From contig JADJBU010000013.1 in assembly GCA_016703605.1 (NCBI GenBank), positions 1 through 64,000 of the forward strand: DNA of 64,000 nt. Reading direction: 5' to 3'. Shown here in pieces: positions 7,865 through 16,019 of the stretch. Position 1 is the stretch's first letter. The number at the start of each line of letters is the position of its first letter. The notes beneath the pieces were generated by a model. The model saw only the letters and a program-made list of their open reading frames with translations. It was not told the origin of the DNA and ran no database searches. The translations under genes and the position numbers were made by a program. The DNA is from Candidatus Villigracilis adiacens. GTDB taxonomy: Bacteria > Chloroflexota > Anaerolineae > Anaerolineales > Villigracilaceae.

Positions 7865-8458
7865 TTACGAAATATCGGCGAGTGCCCCTAATACACTCAT
7901 GAGAGTCGGGTAATCATCTCGCAACAACGTAATCACTTCCTGCGTAGCGGACTCGATCCATCGCGTGCCATCCACTCCCCTAGCTTTCCCCGCCTGCAAA
8001 ATATGCGCCGCGAGCACTTCGCCCACGGGAACATCCTTGCCATTCAAGATATGACGGAAATACCCGAACTTCTCGGTGAACCGTACCATATCCTTATCTT
8101 CACACAAATAGATCACATCCAAGCTCAGCGGCGGACGCGGCGGCAGCAGATGATGAACCTTGCCATCCTGCTCATACCCCACCGCCAGCACGGACATTTC
8201 CACGGGTACAATGCGGCGCTCGCGGTTGTCCTTCATCACTTCCTCGCTCACCCCATCGGCGGTCACGAGTTGGCGAACCAGCCCGTCATCGTCAATGTGA
8301 ATATCGTGGATGAGTCCATACACCTGAACCCCATCCCCCAGCGGCGCACGGACCAATGCCCCAAATGAAGGCACACTCAACTGATTCACGCGGCAGCCCG
8401 CAATAAATCCCGTTGTCCCTGCCCGAAGTAAACGTCCGATCTCGATTGGTTGTGTCAT
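7865..8458 (-). CDS. HAS-barrel domain protein, HerA partner
   Basis: 197 residues. The N-terminus (IGRLLRAGTTGFIAGCRV, then FGALVRAPL) matches the HAS barrel, the beta-barrel found at the N-terminus of HerA and ATP synthase subunits. The rest is a helical domain without catalytic motif. Stand-alone HAS-barrel proteins are regularly encoded beside herA and nurA and are thought to assist complex assembly. It sits between the small membrane protein gene and herA, all on the minus strand, with a palindromic element in the spacer to herA. Confidence 0.75.
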   Translation of the reverse strand: MTQPIEIGRLLRAGTTGFIAGCRVNQLSVPSFGALVRAPLGDGVQVYGLIHDIHIDDDGLVRQLVTADGVSEEVMKDNRERRIVPVEMSVLAVGYEQDGKVHHLLPPRPPLSLDVIYLCEDKDMVRFTEKFGYFRHILNGKDVPVGEVLAAHILQAGKARGVDGTRWIESATQEVITLLRDDYPTLMSVLGALADIS

Positions 8459-8526
8459 AAATTTACCTCTTTCAAATCAATCGTAAATAATGCGCGAGTA
8501 ACGCAGCAAACAGATGAACCAAAAAT

Positions 8527-8961
8527 CTAAACTCTAATGGCAAATTGCAATTCGATCGCTGGGTTCAAACTCGTAACACCCATTTTTTTTATTTGTGTTG
8601 GTGCATTATTCCATATTTCAACTTCAGCCCTGCCAACAAAAACAACAGTATTAGTAAAAACCTCAATCTTTTCGATTCTGTCCAAATATTTTATTTCAAC
8701 AAAATAACGATTAAAACCGCCTTGTTGTTGTGCCCCATAACGCCTAAAAGTGTAAGTAGGTGAAAATTGATTTTCATAATGTACAACCGCGCCTTGAACT
8801 ATTACTCGACAAGTTGAAAAATCATCACAGATAGCCGTATTCTTATAGTCAATTAGTGTGTTTTGCCTTATTAATACCCGAGCAAGTAGAGCAATCCCAA
8901 CAACAAATAGGACTAGATAGAAAAAGCGACGAAAACCAAGACGCTCCTCTTTCTTACCCAT
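8527..8961 (-). CDS. Single-pass membrane protein in the nurA-herA operon
   Basis: 144 residues from MGKKEERLGF, with one transmembrane helix at about residues 13-33 (FFYLVLFVVGIALLARVL) and a C-terminal domain of about 110 residues rich in beta strands and aromatic residues. No family recognised. The start at 8961 overlaps the end of the nurA reading frame by 8 bases; the longer start at 9024 would overlap nurA by 71 bases and is less likely. The DNA is clearly more AT-rich than its neighbours, which suggests a later insertion into the operon. Confidence 0.6.
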   Translation of the reverse strand: MGKKEERLGFRRFFYLVLFVVGIALLARVLIRQNTLIDYKNTAICDDFSTCRVIVQGAVVHYENQFSPTYTFRRYGAQQQGGFNRYFVEIKYLDRIEKIEVFTNTVVFVGRAEVEIWNNAPTQIKKMGVTSLNPAIELQFAIRV

Positions 8962-9238
8962 ATCTTGTTCTACCGCCCCTATCTTTTGCTGATTGTTTAT
9001 TCGAACCTTCTTCCACGTCTTCATTATTGCGTCTTAATTCCTGTTGAAGCATCTGCTCGATCTGCTGCTTCTCTTCATTCTTCACGACCGCCGTCTCATG
9101 CGCACGGTGCAAAAGATACGGATACGGCTTGCTGCCCATCATGCGGCATTGCTCCACCAAAACGGCATGGAGTAGGTCCAGTTGCTTTTTATCATCCACC
9201 ACCCAGCGCGGAATTTCCACGCGGACGGGCCAAGGGTG
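8954..9238 (-). pseudogene. 3' part of the nurA frame beyond an in-frame TGA
   Basis: The frame continues in phase after the TGA at 9239-9241: HPWPVRVEIPRWVVDD, a helix, then SKPYPYLLHRAHETAVV and a charged tail. The Tyr and His in PYPYLLHRAHE fit the C-terminal active-site residues of NurA nucleases. Sequence conservation up to the real stop at 8954 suggests a recent TGG-to-TGA change or a base-calling error. Confidence 0.7.
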
Positions 9239-10150
9239 TCACTCTTTGCCGACGTTTAGATAGAAGAAGTGCAACTCCAGAACGCCTTTGTAGCTCTTTT
9301 CGGAAGTGGATTGGATCTTGAACACTGCCGAACGGTGACCGGGCGGGAGTAATTGAAATAATTTATTGTTATAGCCAAATAGCCATCGATCTGTGACATA
9401 TTTCAGCGGCGGTGCGTTGCGTAGTTTTTCCATCTCTTCGGGGATGGTTATCTGAGTCAGTTCGAGAAGTTTGACGACCAGGCTGGATGAAGGCTTGTCA
9501 ATGTATCCCGCTGAGATGATGCCGCGTCCCTGCAAGCGCGAGAGGACGGAGATGTACTTGTCTACGGTGTTGCGGTACTGGTTGGCATTATCAATGTCTT
9601 TGGCACGGAAGATTTCCAGTGTGCCGTCTGTAAATGAAACGACCGAGCCTTTCATGCCTTTGCTCATCTTTTCGATGACGCTGCGCTCGGCAAGGTCACG
9701 CCGCAGGGCAACGCCGCCATCGGTGGTGAGTCCGTTCTCTTCGATGGCGTCGCCAAAGAAGAGTTCACTTTCCACTTCAACGGCTGGGGTTTCACCAGAG
9801 TTTGGCTTTAGAGAAATTGCCCCCACGTTGATGACACAAAACTGCACTGGGCTGTGTCTGTCCGCGATGGCTTGGGAACCGTCAGCAGCGATGAGCGTGG
9901 CTTGGGTAACAGAATCAGGCAACTGGTAGGAGGAGGCGAGGGCTTCATCCAATGGCACGGCGCAACGAATATTGGCATCCGCCGTTTTAGCAGAGTCCAC
10001 TTTGGAGCGCAGGAAGTCCAAATTAGAAGAATGGGTTTCGAGAAGCGATTTCGCCTGCTCCTGTGCGTCTTCTTTCTTCTTTCTTCTTTCTTTTGCGCCC
10101 AAGCCCACTTGCTTGATTTGTGTATAGATTTCCTGATAGTTGATCGGCAT
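9239..10150 (-). CDS. nurA: NurA-family 5'-3' nuclease, interrupted by an in-frame TGA
   Basis: 303 residues to the TGA, 398 codons if read through. The nuclease core shows LIAADGSQA with the metal-binding Asp90 and SFTDGTLE with a second acidic site near residue 172. The family needs a C-terminal Tyr/His pair that lies beyond the TGA, so the truncated product should be inactive. It is the first gene of the HerA operon and divergent from the SIMPL gene. A perfect triple heptamer (TCTTTCT x3 on the plus strand, 10071-10091) encodes the lysine/arginine run near residue 22. Confidence 0.8.
   Translation of the reverse strand: MPINYQEIYTQIKQVGLGAKERRKKKEDAQEQAKSLLETHSSNLDFLRSKVDSAKTADANIRCAVPLDEALASSYQLPDSVTQATLIAADGSQAIADRHSPVQFCVINVGAISLKPNSGETPAVEVESELFFGDAIEENGLTTDGGVALRRDLAERSVIEKMSKGMKGSVVSFTDGTLEIFRAKDIDNANQYRNTVDKYISVLSRLQGRGIISAGYIDKPSSSLVVKLLELTQITIPEEMEKLRNAPPLKYVTDRWLFGYNNKLFQLLPPGHRSAVFKIQSTSEKSYKGVLELHFFYLNVGKE
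10071..10091. repeat. Heptanucleotide tandem repeat inside nurA
   Basis: TCTTTCT repeated three times without error, inside the 5' coding region. Similar heptamer tracts of different sequence occur at many sites in the window. Confidence 0.85.
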
Positions 10151-10275
10151 GGCGTCCTTTAGAACATTTGTGCAATTCTAGCCGGTATCGGGGCAAAATT
10201 CAAGATTTGGGCTGGGAACTTTTTTGGGAGAAACACGTTAATATGGTGCATAATTAAAGCGTAAAGGAGATAACA

Positions 10276-11004
10276 ATGCGTACCAAATATTTTGCTTTTG
10301 CCATTCTGGCGGTTTTGACCCTTGTGTTGAGCGCGTGCGGACCGACCACGGTCAACCAGGCGGCGCCGGAGAACGTGCGGACGTTGGATGTGAGCGGTGT
10401 GGGCGTGGTCTACCTGACTCCCGATATTGTGTACATCAACATCGGCGTGAACACCCAGCGCGAGAACGCGTCGGAGGCGGTGACGATCAACAAGGAACAG
10501 ACCACGGCGGTCATTCAGGCGCTCAAGGATTTCGGCGTGGATGAGAAGGATATCCGCACGACGAATTTCAGCATCTGGTCGAACCCGCAATACGATCCGA
10601 CCGGAACCGGTCTGATCACGGGCACAACCTATACGGTGGACAATACCGTGTATGTGACCATCCGCGATATCGAAAAACTGGGCGACCTGCTCGATGCCGC
10701 GATCGCTGCGGGCGCGAACAATATCTACAGCATCCAGTTCGACGTGGAGGACAAGACCGCGGCGAACAAGGAAGCCCGCGCCAAGGCGGTGGAAGAGGCG
10801 AAGGCTCAGGCGCAGGACCTGGCGGATGTTGCGGGGCTCTCGCTCATTCAGATACAGACCATCAGTTATTATGAAAGCGGCGCTTCCCCATATTATTACG
10901 GCGGCAAGGGCGGCGGTGGAGGCGGCGCGGAAGCGGCAGTGCCGATTCAGCCGGGTCAATTGGCGGTGACGGTGACGGTGAACATTACCTACGCTGTAAA
11001 GTAG
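10276..11004 (+). CDS. SIMPL-domain (DUF541) lipoprotein
   Basis: 242 residues. A signal peptide ends in the lipobox LSAC (Cys at 22), so the protein should be an acylated surface lipoprotein. The remainder is a SIMPL/BP26 domain: VSGVGVVYLTPDIVYINIGV at the start, GVDEKDIRT in the middle and AKAVEEAKAQAQDLA in the last third. A glycine-rich stretch (GGKGGGGGGA) precedes the last strand. BP26-like proteins form oligomeric rings in the periplasm; exact role unknown. The start is backed by AAAGGAG 6 bases upstream. A strong terminator follows at 11051. Confidence 0.88.
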   Translation: MRTKYFAFAILAVLTLVLSACGPTTVNQAAPENVRTLDVSGVGVVYLTPDIVYINIGVNTQRENASEAVTINKEQTTAVIQALKDFGVDEKDIRTTNFSIWSNPQYDPTGTGLITGTTYTVDNTVYVTIRDIEKLGDLLDAAIAAGANNIYSIQFDVEDKTAANKEARAKAVEEAKAQAQDLADVAGLSLIQIQTISYYESGASPYYYGGKGGGGGGAEAAVPIQPGQLAVTVTVNITYAVK

Positions 11005-11050
11005 GCGCGTCTGACAAACCCCGGTTCGTTTCAGGCTGGTGGTTGAATCT

Positions 11051-11087
11051 AAAAAGGTCGGGGCTTTTCCCAGCCCCGGCCTTTTTG
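11051..11087 (+). terminator. Rho-independent terminator after the SIMPL gene
   Basis: AAAAAGGTCGGGGCT / AGCCCCGGCCTTTTT: a GC-rich stem of about 12 bp with a T-run on the plus strand. Confidence 0.9.
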
Positions 11088-11198
11088 TATTGTTATGCTG
11101 AGGAAGGCATCTCCATCGTTATCTCAGAGACTCTCACCGCACTGCATCCGCACTGCGATGCATGTATTACTATCGCTCAGAGTGACAAATTCAAAACG

Positions 11199-11534
11199 TT
11201 ATTTCACATCCACCAATTCGACGTCGAAGACAAGGGTTGCGTTCGGGGGGATGACTCCGCCCGCGCCGCGTTCGCCGTAGGCGAGGTCCGCTGGGATGAT
11301 GAGCTGGGCTTTGCCGCCGACTTTCATGAGGGCGATGCCTTCGTCCCAGCCTTTGATGACCTGCCCGACTCCGAGTTTGAAGGCGAGCGGTTCTCCGCGC
11401 GGGATGGAACTGTCGAAGACCTGTCCGTCCTGGAATTTGCCGGTGTAATGCACGTGGACGGTTTTGCCCGCTGTGGCTTGCGCGCCGGTTCCGGCTTGGG
11501 TTTCGATGTATTCGAGTCCGCTGTCTGTTTTCAT
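11199..11534 (-). CDS. FKBP-type peptidyl-prolyl cis-trans isomerase
   Basis: 111 residues, a single FKBP domain with the usual order: VHVHYTGKFQDGQVFDSS, GEPLAFKLGVGQVIKGWDEG, LIIPADLAYGERGAG and IPPNATLVFDVELVDV. Active-site aromatics and Asp are present (YTG, FD, VIKGWDE, AYG). No signal peptide with the start chosen here, so it is cytoplasmic. The start at 11534 (MKTDSGLEY) is chosen because GGAG lies 6 bases upstream; an earlier ATG at 11546 and a longer frame lack this. Confidence 0.92.
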   Translation of the reverse strand: MKTDSGLEYIETQAGTGAQATAGKTVHVHYTGKFQDGQVFDSSIPRGEPLAFKLGVGQVIKGWDEGIALMKVGGKAQLIIPADLAYGERGAGGVIPPNATLVFDVELVDVK

Positions 11535-11612
11535 TTGGTTCTCCATTTTTTGAGTTTTGGATATTGTACCTGTTTCCAGAAGTAGAATTTCTGGATTCTC
11601 TTTCATTCAAGT

Positions 11613-11643
11613 AAAAAGCCGGGACAAACGTCCCGGCTTTTTA
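11613..11643 (-). terminator. Terminator of the cytochrome bc operon
   Basis: AAAAAGCCGGGAC-aaac-GTCCCGGCTTTTT, a perfect stem with T-runs on both strands, 19 bases downstream of the fused cytochrome gene (minus strand). It can also insulate the FKBP gene. Confidence 0.9.
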
Positions 11644-11661
11644 CGAATTACGTTTTACGCA

Positions 11662-13032
11662 TCACGGCGTCGGCGTGGAGAGTGCGGCGGCATCCGCGGC
11701 GGTTTGCGGCATTCCGTTCATGATCCAGCGCATGAAGGCATCCACGATATCGGGTTTGAGAGTCTTGCTGGGCGGCATGACGCCGATGAGTTCTTCATCG
11801 GGCTTGTCGGGATTCATGATGGCGTGGTCCTGAATGACCTGCAAAAGGTAGGAGGTTTCATCCCCGGCGATGAGGTTGAATTGAACATTGTCGCCGGTGG
11901 TGAGAATTTCTTCGTAGGTGGTCATCAGGTAGTTGTTGTTGTCCTTGCCCGCGCGGTGACAGGAGATGCAGTAACGCTTGACAATGGGTTGGATGTGAAC
12001 GTCATACGACGGCGCTTCACCTTCTGCAAGGGGCGGGAAGAGTTCGGGCAGCACGGGCGCTTCGAAGCGGTCGTCCCAGGTGTAGCGCATGAAGATGGTG
12101 ATGTAGTCAATTTCGCTGCGGGTCAGTTCGCCGCCGTAGGTCTTACCGAAGGGCGGCATCCCGGCGTTGGGACGTCCGTAGGCGATGAGTTCGATCATCG
12201 AGGCGTCGGTGATGGTGTAGAGCACGTCGCGGCTGTTGATGGGAGTGATCTTCTCGCCTTCGAGTCCTTCCACGCCTTCGATAACGGCGATCGCGCCGTC
12301 GTCACCGTGACATTCGGTGCAGTGGATGGAGTACAAGCCCTGCCCGGCGATGATCTGATCTGGCAGGGTGGTTGCCACTTCGGTCTCTTCGGCGGCTTTT
12401 TGGGGGGCGAGGGCAAGAACCGTCCCTGAGATAAGGATCATGGAAGCAGCAGCCAGTCCCGTCGTCCAGAGCATGAGGCGGGTGTTATTTTTGAAGGCGA
12501 ATAACAGGATGTAGGCTCCGACTGGGATGAAGATCCCCGCCACGGTTTGAAGAGTCCCGAGTAGTTTCGAGCCGTCTTCCGCGACGGTGGGGACTTCAGA
12601 TACCAATGTGAGCAGTACGATGCCGACGACCATGATGGTCATAATAGAGATGGGCAGGATGCGTTTGCTGTAATGGCGGCGCGGGCTTTTTTCGATGAAG
12701 GGGATGAGTGTGAGGATGCCAAGCGCAACCGCAGGGATGAGCACCGTGGCAAGCCATTCGATCTTGCCGATCAGCGGCAGTTGACCATAAAGCGCGAGGA
12801 ATTTGAAGAGGAAGAGGAAGTACCATTCCGGGCGCGGGATGTAGGAGGTGTCGCTGGGGTCGGCTTTGGGGTCGGCTGGGACGCCGATGAATGTGGCAAG
12901 CAGCAGCAACAGGACGAAGATGCCAAGCGACATGACCACGTCTTTGAAGATGGTGTCGGGCCAGAAGCGTTCGCCCTTGTCGAGTTCGCGTTCGTAGCGT
13001 TGGTTGATTTGTTTTTTGGTTTCGTCGTTCAT
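11662..13032 (-). CDS. Cytochrome bc complex subunit IV fused to a di-haem cytochrome c
   Basis: 456 residues. Residues 1-145 are the C-terminal cytochrome b half (subunit IV) with the Qo-site PEWY motif at 68-71 and three membrane helices. Two more hydrophobic segments (about 160-180 and 187-210) anchor a C-terminal region with two class I haem sites, CTECH at 238-242 and CISCH at 355-359. The distal Met for the first haem is probably in AGMPPFG. The protein passes electrons from quinol to a periplasmic acceptor and replaces a separate cytochrome c1/f. Gene order is Rieske, cytochrome b, this gene. Coding ends inside a short heptamer-like tract at 11641-11668. Confidence 0.92.
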   Translation of the reverse strand: MNDETKKQINQRYERELDKGERFWPDTIFKDVVMSLGIFVLLLLLATFIGVPADPKADPSDTSYIPRPEWYFLFLFKFLALYGQLPLIGKIEWLATVLIPAVALGILTLIPFIEKSPRRHYSKRILPISIMTIMVVGIVLLTLVSEVPTVAEDGSKLLGTLQTVAGIFIPVGAYILLFAFKNNTRLMLWTTGLAAASMILISGTVLALAPQKAAEETEVATTLPDQIIAGQGLYSIHCTECHGDDGAIAVIEGVEGLEGEKITPINSRDVLYTITDASMIELIAYGRPNAGMPPFGKTYGGELTRSEIDYITIFMRYTWDDRFEAPVLPELFPPLAEGEAPSYDVHIQPIVKRYCISCHRAGKDNNNYLMTTYEEILTTGDNVQFNLIAGDETSYLLQVIQDHAIMNPDKPDEELIGVMPPSKTLKPDIVDAFMRWIMNGMPQTAADAAALSTPTP

Positions 13033-13035
13033 GGC

Positions 13036-13695
13036 TTAGTCGTCCTTTTTGGGCCAGTGCGATTCGCCGTGCTTGATGATGAGGAAGAGGTGAACGCCGA
13101 TCAGCGCGGCGAGGATGGCGGGGATGATCCAGATGTGGGCGGAGAAGAAACGCTGCAGGGTGAGGGCGCTGAGGTCGGGTCCGCCGCGCAGGGCTTTGAG
13201 GATGAATTCGCCGAGGAAGGGCGCGGTTCCGGCGATCTGTGTGCCGACGGTGGTTGCCCAGTAGGCTTTTTGATTCCACGGCAGCAGGTAGCCGGTGAAG
13301 CCCATGCCGAGGGTGGTGAGGAACAAGCCGATGCCGATCAGCCAGGTCAGTTCGCGGGGATATTTGAAGGAGGCGGTGTAGAACACTCTCAGCATGTGGA
13401 TGAAGACCACCAGCACCATGAGTGTTGCGCCCCAGTGATGAATGCCGCGAATCAGCCAGCCGAAGGCGACTCCTTGCATGATGTAGTTGATCGAGTCGTA
13501 GGCGTGGTCGGGCGAGGGGGTATAGTAGACGGTGAGAAAGATGCCGGTCAGTCCCTGCAAAACAAAGAGGAACATGCTGGCAGAGCCGAGCGTGTTCCAC
13601 CAGGTAGTTTTGGGTTCGGGGCGGTCGAGCAGGCTGGTATACAGGTCGTTGAAGCCGATGCGTTCATCGAGCCAAAGGTAAATATTTTTCCACAT
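13036..13695 (-). CDS. Cytochrome b (b6-type N-terminal subunit)
   Basis: 219 residues, four transmembrane helices. The four b-haem His ligands are visible in GIHHWGA, VVFIHMLRVF, FFSAHIW and LIGVHLFL. The split from subunit IV is as in b6f-type complexes. It oxidises menaquinol at the Qo site together with the Rieske protein. Stop and the next ATG are separated by 3 bases, and the Rieske gene ends 2 bases upstream of this ATG, so the three are cotranslated. Confidence 0.93.
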   Translation of the reverse strand: MWKNIYLWLDERIGFNDLYTSLLDRPEPKTTWWNTLGSASMFLFVLQGLTGIFLTVYYTPSPDHAYDSINYIMQGVAFGWLIRGIHHWGATLMVLVVFIHMLRVFYTASFKYPRELTWLIGIGLFLTTLGMGFTGYLLPWNQKAYWATTVGTQIAGTAPFLGEFILKALRGGPDLSALTLQRFFSAHIWIIPAILAALIGVHLFLIIKHGESHWPKKDD

Positions 13696-13697
13696 GG

Positions 13698-14195
13698 TTA
13701 ACCTGCCTTGAAGAAAATTTCGATGATGCCGTCTTCGGAAATGCGATGTTCTTCATAGATGTCGAGGGCGCGCGGGGGCGGTCCGTCCACCACTTCGCCT
13801 TCCATGCTGAATTTGGCGTCGTGGCAGGGGCAGAGATACGCCTGCGCTTCAGCCGACCAGTTGACGGTGCAGGCAAGATGCGTGCATTTACTGTTGAGGA
13901 TGAGCAGGTCGTCGGGCGAATCCGATTTGCGGACGGCGTATCCGCCAAAGGAACTGGCGGTTCGTTCCCACCCATTGACCTGTACCCGCGTAAAGGAGAA
14001 GGGGTACGGCGTCCCGACCTGCATGTCTTCGAATTTGCCGATGGGGACCCAGGCGTCCTTGCCGCCCTCCTGCAATGCCGGGTCTATCAAATAGAAAACG
14101 GAGGGAAGACCGATGATGGCGCCGATCAAACCTCCGACGATGCCCGTCGTTACCTTGATGAAATCGCGGCGGGAGAGTTCGTGTGAATCAGACAT
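13698..14195 (-). CDS. Rieske iron-sulfur protein
   Basis: 165 residues. The N-terminus has a twin-arginine motif (SRRDFIK) and one membrane anchor (about 18-37), so the folded protein is exported by Tat. [2Fe-2S] ligands are in CTHLAC (Cys104, His106) and CPCHDAKF (Cys122, His125), with the Cys109-Cys124 disulfide pair kept. The fold ends with the usual GPPPRALDIYE proline loop. First gene of the bc operon, reading away from the sdh genes. Confidence 0.95.
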   Translation of the reverse strand: MSDSHELSRRDFIKVTTGIVGGLIGAIIGLPSVFYLIDPALQEGGKDAWVPIGKFEDMQVGTPYPFSFTRVQVNGWERTASSFGGYAVRKSDSPDDLLILNSKCTHLACTVNWSAEAQAYLCPCHDAKFSMEGEVVDGPPPRALDIYEEHRISEDGIIEIFFKAG

Positions 14196-14356
14196 GTGCG
14201 CCTCCAGAGAAGATGTGTCGCGCGCTTGTAAACGACTCTCATTAAAATGGGCAAGCGTGGCTGAATTGGATTATACGGGTCATGGTTCGCATTATTATAG
14301 GACGGCAGGAATAAAATCGGCAGGATGTTTGTCATGATTCGATTGGCGTTGAACGG

Positions 14357-14426
14357 AGCGCAAAATCTCCCGATTTTGCGCGAAAGCCGGGAGATGCCGT
14401 CATGGCTCCTAGCGCCGCTTTCGAGC
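14357..14426. repeat. GGAG/GCGGCGC dispersed module, copy 1
   Basis: Contains GCAAAATCTCCCGATTTTGC (a palindrome), then GCCGGGAGATGCCG and AGCGCCGCTTTCGAG. Related copies are at 28880-28929, 29115-29175 and 50054-50130. It fills the spacer between the divergent Rieske and sdhC genes. Confidence 0.7.
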
Positions 14427-14517
14427 CCCTGCACAACGTTCGGCGTCCGTCACTTAAACTTTTTGTGGATAGGGGGTAAAATAGGCGCTTGTAATTAATT
14501 TCACTACGGAGGCATTC

Positions 14518-14892
14518 ATGGGCTTGAAACGGGATGTCAGCCTTGCCACGGGGCTGCGTTATCGCGGACCGGCGGGATACCTGACCTTTATCCTTCACCG
14601 CATCGGCGGGCTGGGAATGGCGACTTTCATTACGGTGCATGTTCTTGCATCGTTCGTCGGGGGCGAAGTGGGAGCGGCAATCAACCATATCTATGAAAAT
14701 TGGGCATTCCAGGCGTTCGTCTTCTTCTGTGTGTTGTTCCACGCCATCAACGGTTTGCGCATCACCCTGCTCGACCTTTTTCCGAAACTGCTTGTACATC
14801 AAAAAGAGGCGATCTGGATCGAGTGGGCGGTGTTCATTCCGCTTTACGCATTGTGCCTGTATGTGATCGTCAGCGCCGGGTTGGGAGGCTAG
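14518..14892 (+). CDS. sdhC: Succinate dehydrogenase cytochrome b subunit SdhC
   Basis: 124 residues with three membrane helices. The motif YLTFILHRIGGLGMATFI carries the conserved SdhC HR, TVHVL has a candidate haem ligand, and FHAINGLRITLLD the conserved H-x-NG-R segment. It binds quinone and haem b at the membrane anchor of complex II. A Shine-Dalgarno (GGAGG) stands 6 bases before the ATG. Followed by sdhD after one base. Confidence 0.9.
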   Translation: MGLKRDVSLATGLRYRGPAGYLTFILHRIGGLGMATFITVHVLASFVGGEVGAAINHIYENWAFQAFVFFCVLFHAINGLRITLLDLFPKLLVHQKEAIWIEWAVFIPLYALCLYVIVSAGLGG

Positions 14893-14893
14893 G

Positions 14894-15328
14894 ATGAAGG
14901 AAAAATCGAAAACCCTTTCCATCAAGGAACGCGGTCTGGCCAGTTTCGAGTCGATCATGTGGCTCTTCACGCGGCTTTCCGCGCTGGGGATGTACGCCTT
15001 GATCCTCTTCGCCATGATCGGCGCGCTGGTGATGGGGGCGCGCAATAATATGAACCTCGCCGATGTGATGCGCTGGTCGTTCATGCCGAACGTGACGCAT
15101 GTCGAAAGCACGGATGTGCCCGATCTCGAACCGTGGGCGACTCCCTTCTGGAAGTTGACCGCCAGCGCCCTGCTGCTGGTTGCCACGGCGCATGGCGTAC
15201 ACGGGCTGGTTGTGATCGCGGACGATTACATCGTCACTGAGGGCGGGCGCAAGATCGTGCGCCTGCTGAGCATTGTCATGATGGCCGGGATGAGCCTGAT
15301 GGGCTTGTGGATCATCTGGACTTCGTAA
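14894..15328 (+). CDS. sdhD: Succinate dehydrogenase membrane anchor SdhD
   Basis: 144 residues, three membrane helices; ATAHGVHGLVVIADDYI contains the conserved His and the D-D-Y of SdhD quinone/haem sites. The loop between helices 1 and 2 is longer than in enterobacterial SdhD and carries an acidic VESTDVPDLEPW segment. It completes the membrane anchor with SdhC. The rest of the operon (sdhA, sdhB) is displaced by about 760 bases holding repeats and a GxxExxY gene. Confidence 0.88.
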   Translation: MKEKSKTLSIKERGLASFESIMWLFTRLSALGMYALILFAMIGALVMGARNNMNLADVMRWSFMPNVTHVESTDVPDLEPWATPFWKLTASALLLVATAHGVHGLVVIADDYIVTEGGRKIVRLLSIVMMAGMSLMGLWIIWTS

Positions 15329-15394
15329 TTTTTTAAAACACAAAGGTTTGTTCCTTATCAAATTGCTTGAGCGAGTCTGCTTCAAAAAAGTCCT

Positions 15395-15510
15395 TAACCA
15401 CGAAGGACACGAAGGTCACAAAGGAATTCTGAAAGGTGAAATTAAAAAATCTTGAAATTCGGCGCAAGATAATTTCAAGAAACTTCGCAGCCTTTTTATC
15501 CTTCGTGTTT
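15395..15510. repeat. CACGAAG repeat, left of the GxxExxY gene
   Basis: ACCACGAAGGACACGAAGG followed by TCACAAAGGA at 15395-15425 and CCTTCGTGTTT at 15499-15510. An inverted counterpart (TTTGTGTACTTTGTGTCC...) is at 16035-16066, so the GxxExxY gene is bracketed. Confidence 0.8.
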
Positions 15511-15589
15511 AGAAAAGGGTTTTTGCAGTGAAGCCTTGGGTTGGACCAGGTTTTTTGAATATGGATTGGTCGGAAGGAAACAGGTAATA

Positions 15590-15997
15590 TTGAACCCGCC
15601 AAAGAAAATATATCTACCTGTTCCTGTTGAAACCGAGAAAATTGGAAAGATGGTTCTCGACGCGGCTTACAAAGCGCATACTGTTCTAGGAACTGGTTTG
15701 CTTGAATCGGTATGCCAAACGGCAGTAAAACATGTGTTGACAACAGGCGGCTTGCTTGCGGAGACAGAGGTGAAACTCCCAATCCAATTTGAAGGAGTGA
15801 AACTCGAATCGGCGCTGAAGATTGATCTTCTTGTTGAGAAATGCGTGATCGCAGAACTTAAATCTGTCGAGAAGACGCATCCAGTTCACGAGGCGCAGTT
15901 AATAACATATCTTCGCTTGAGCAAAGTCCGCCTCGGTTTTCTTATAAACTTCAATGTGTCTCACCTTAGAGACGGTATCAAGCGAATCGTTGTGTAG
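15590..15997 (+). CDS. GxxExxY-family protein
   Basis: About 135 residues. MVLDAAYKAHTVLGTGLLES matches the start of the GxxExxY family, with the name motif varied to G-T-G-L-L-E-S-V-C (Cys instead of Tyr). KIDLLVEKCVIAELKSVE is the PD-(D/E)xK-like nuclease core (D...E-L-K), and HEAQLITYLRLS the following helix. The family has unknown function. The TTG at 15590 after AGGTAATA is the most plausible start, uncertain; 15650 (ATG) is an alternative. It lies inside the sdh operon between inverted CACGAAG repeats, which suggests insertion. Confidence 0.75.
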   Translation: MNPPKKIYLPVPVETEKIGKMVLDAAYKAHTVLGTGLLESVCQTAVKHVLTTGGLLAETEVKLPIQFEGVKLESALKIDLLVEKCVIAELKSVEKTHPVHEAQLITYLRLSKVRLGFLINFNVSHLRDGIKRIVV

Positions 15998-16019
15998 TTC
16001 CTTTGTAAAGGTTATCAAG

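Noticed and set aside
10159..10959. Long minus-strand open frame of 266 codons
   Set aside because: It is antisense to the SIMPL lipoprotein gene, is Arg/His-rich and has no domain. It is a shadow of the GC-rich codon pattern.
12673..13701. Plus-strand open frame of 342 codons opposite cytochrome b
   Set aside because: Composition is extreme (Glu/Asp/Gly/Val-rich) and it lies antisense to two clear cytochrome genes.
14332..15186. Minus-strand open frame of 284 codons across sdhC and sdhD
   Set aside because: It is antisense to two genes with clear membrane-anchor motifs and ribosome sites.
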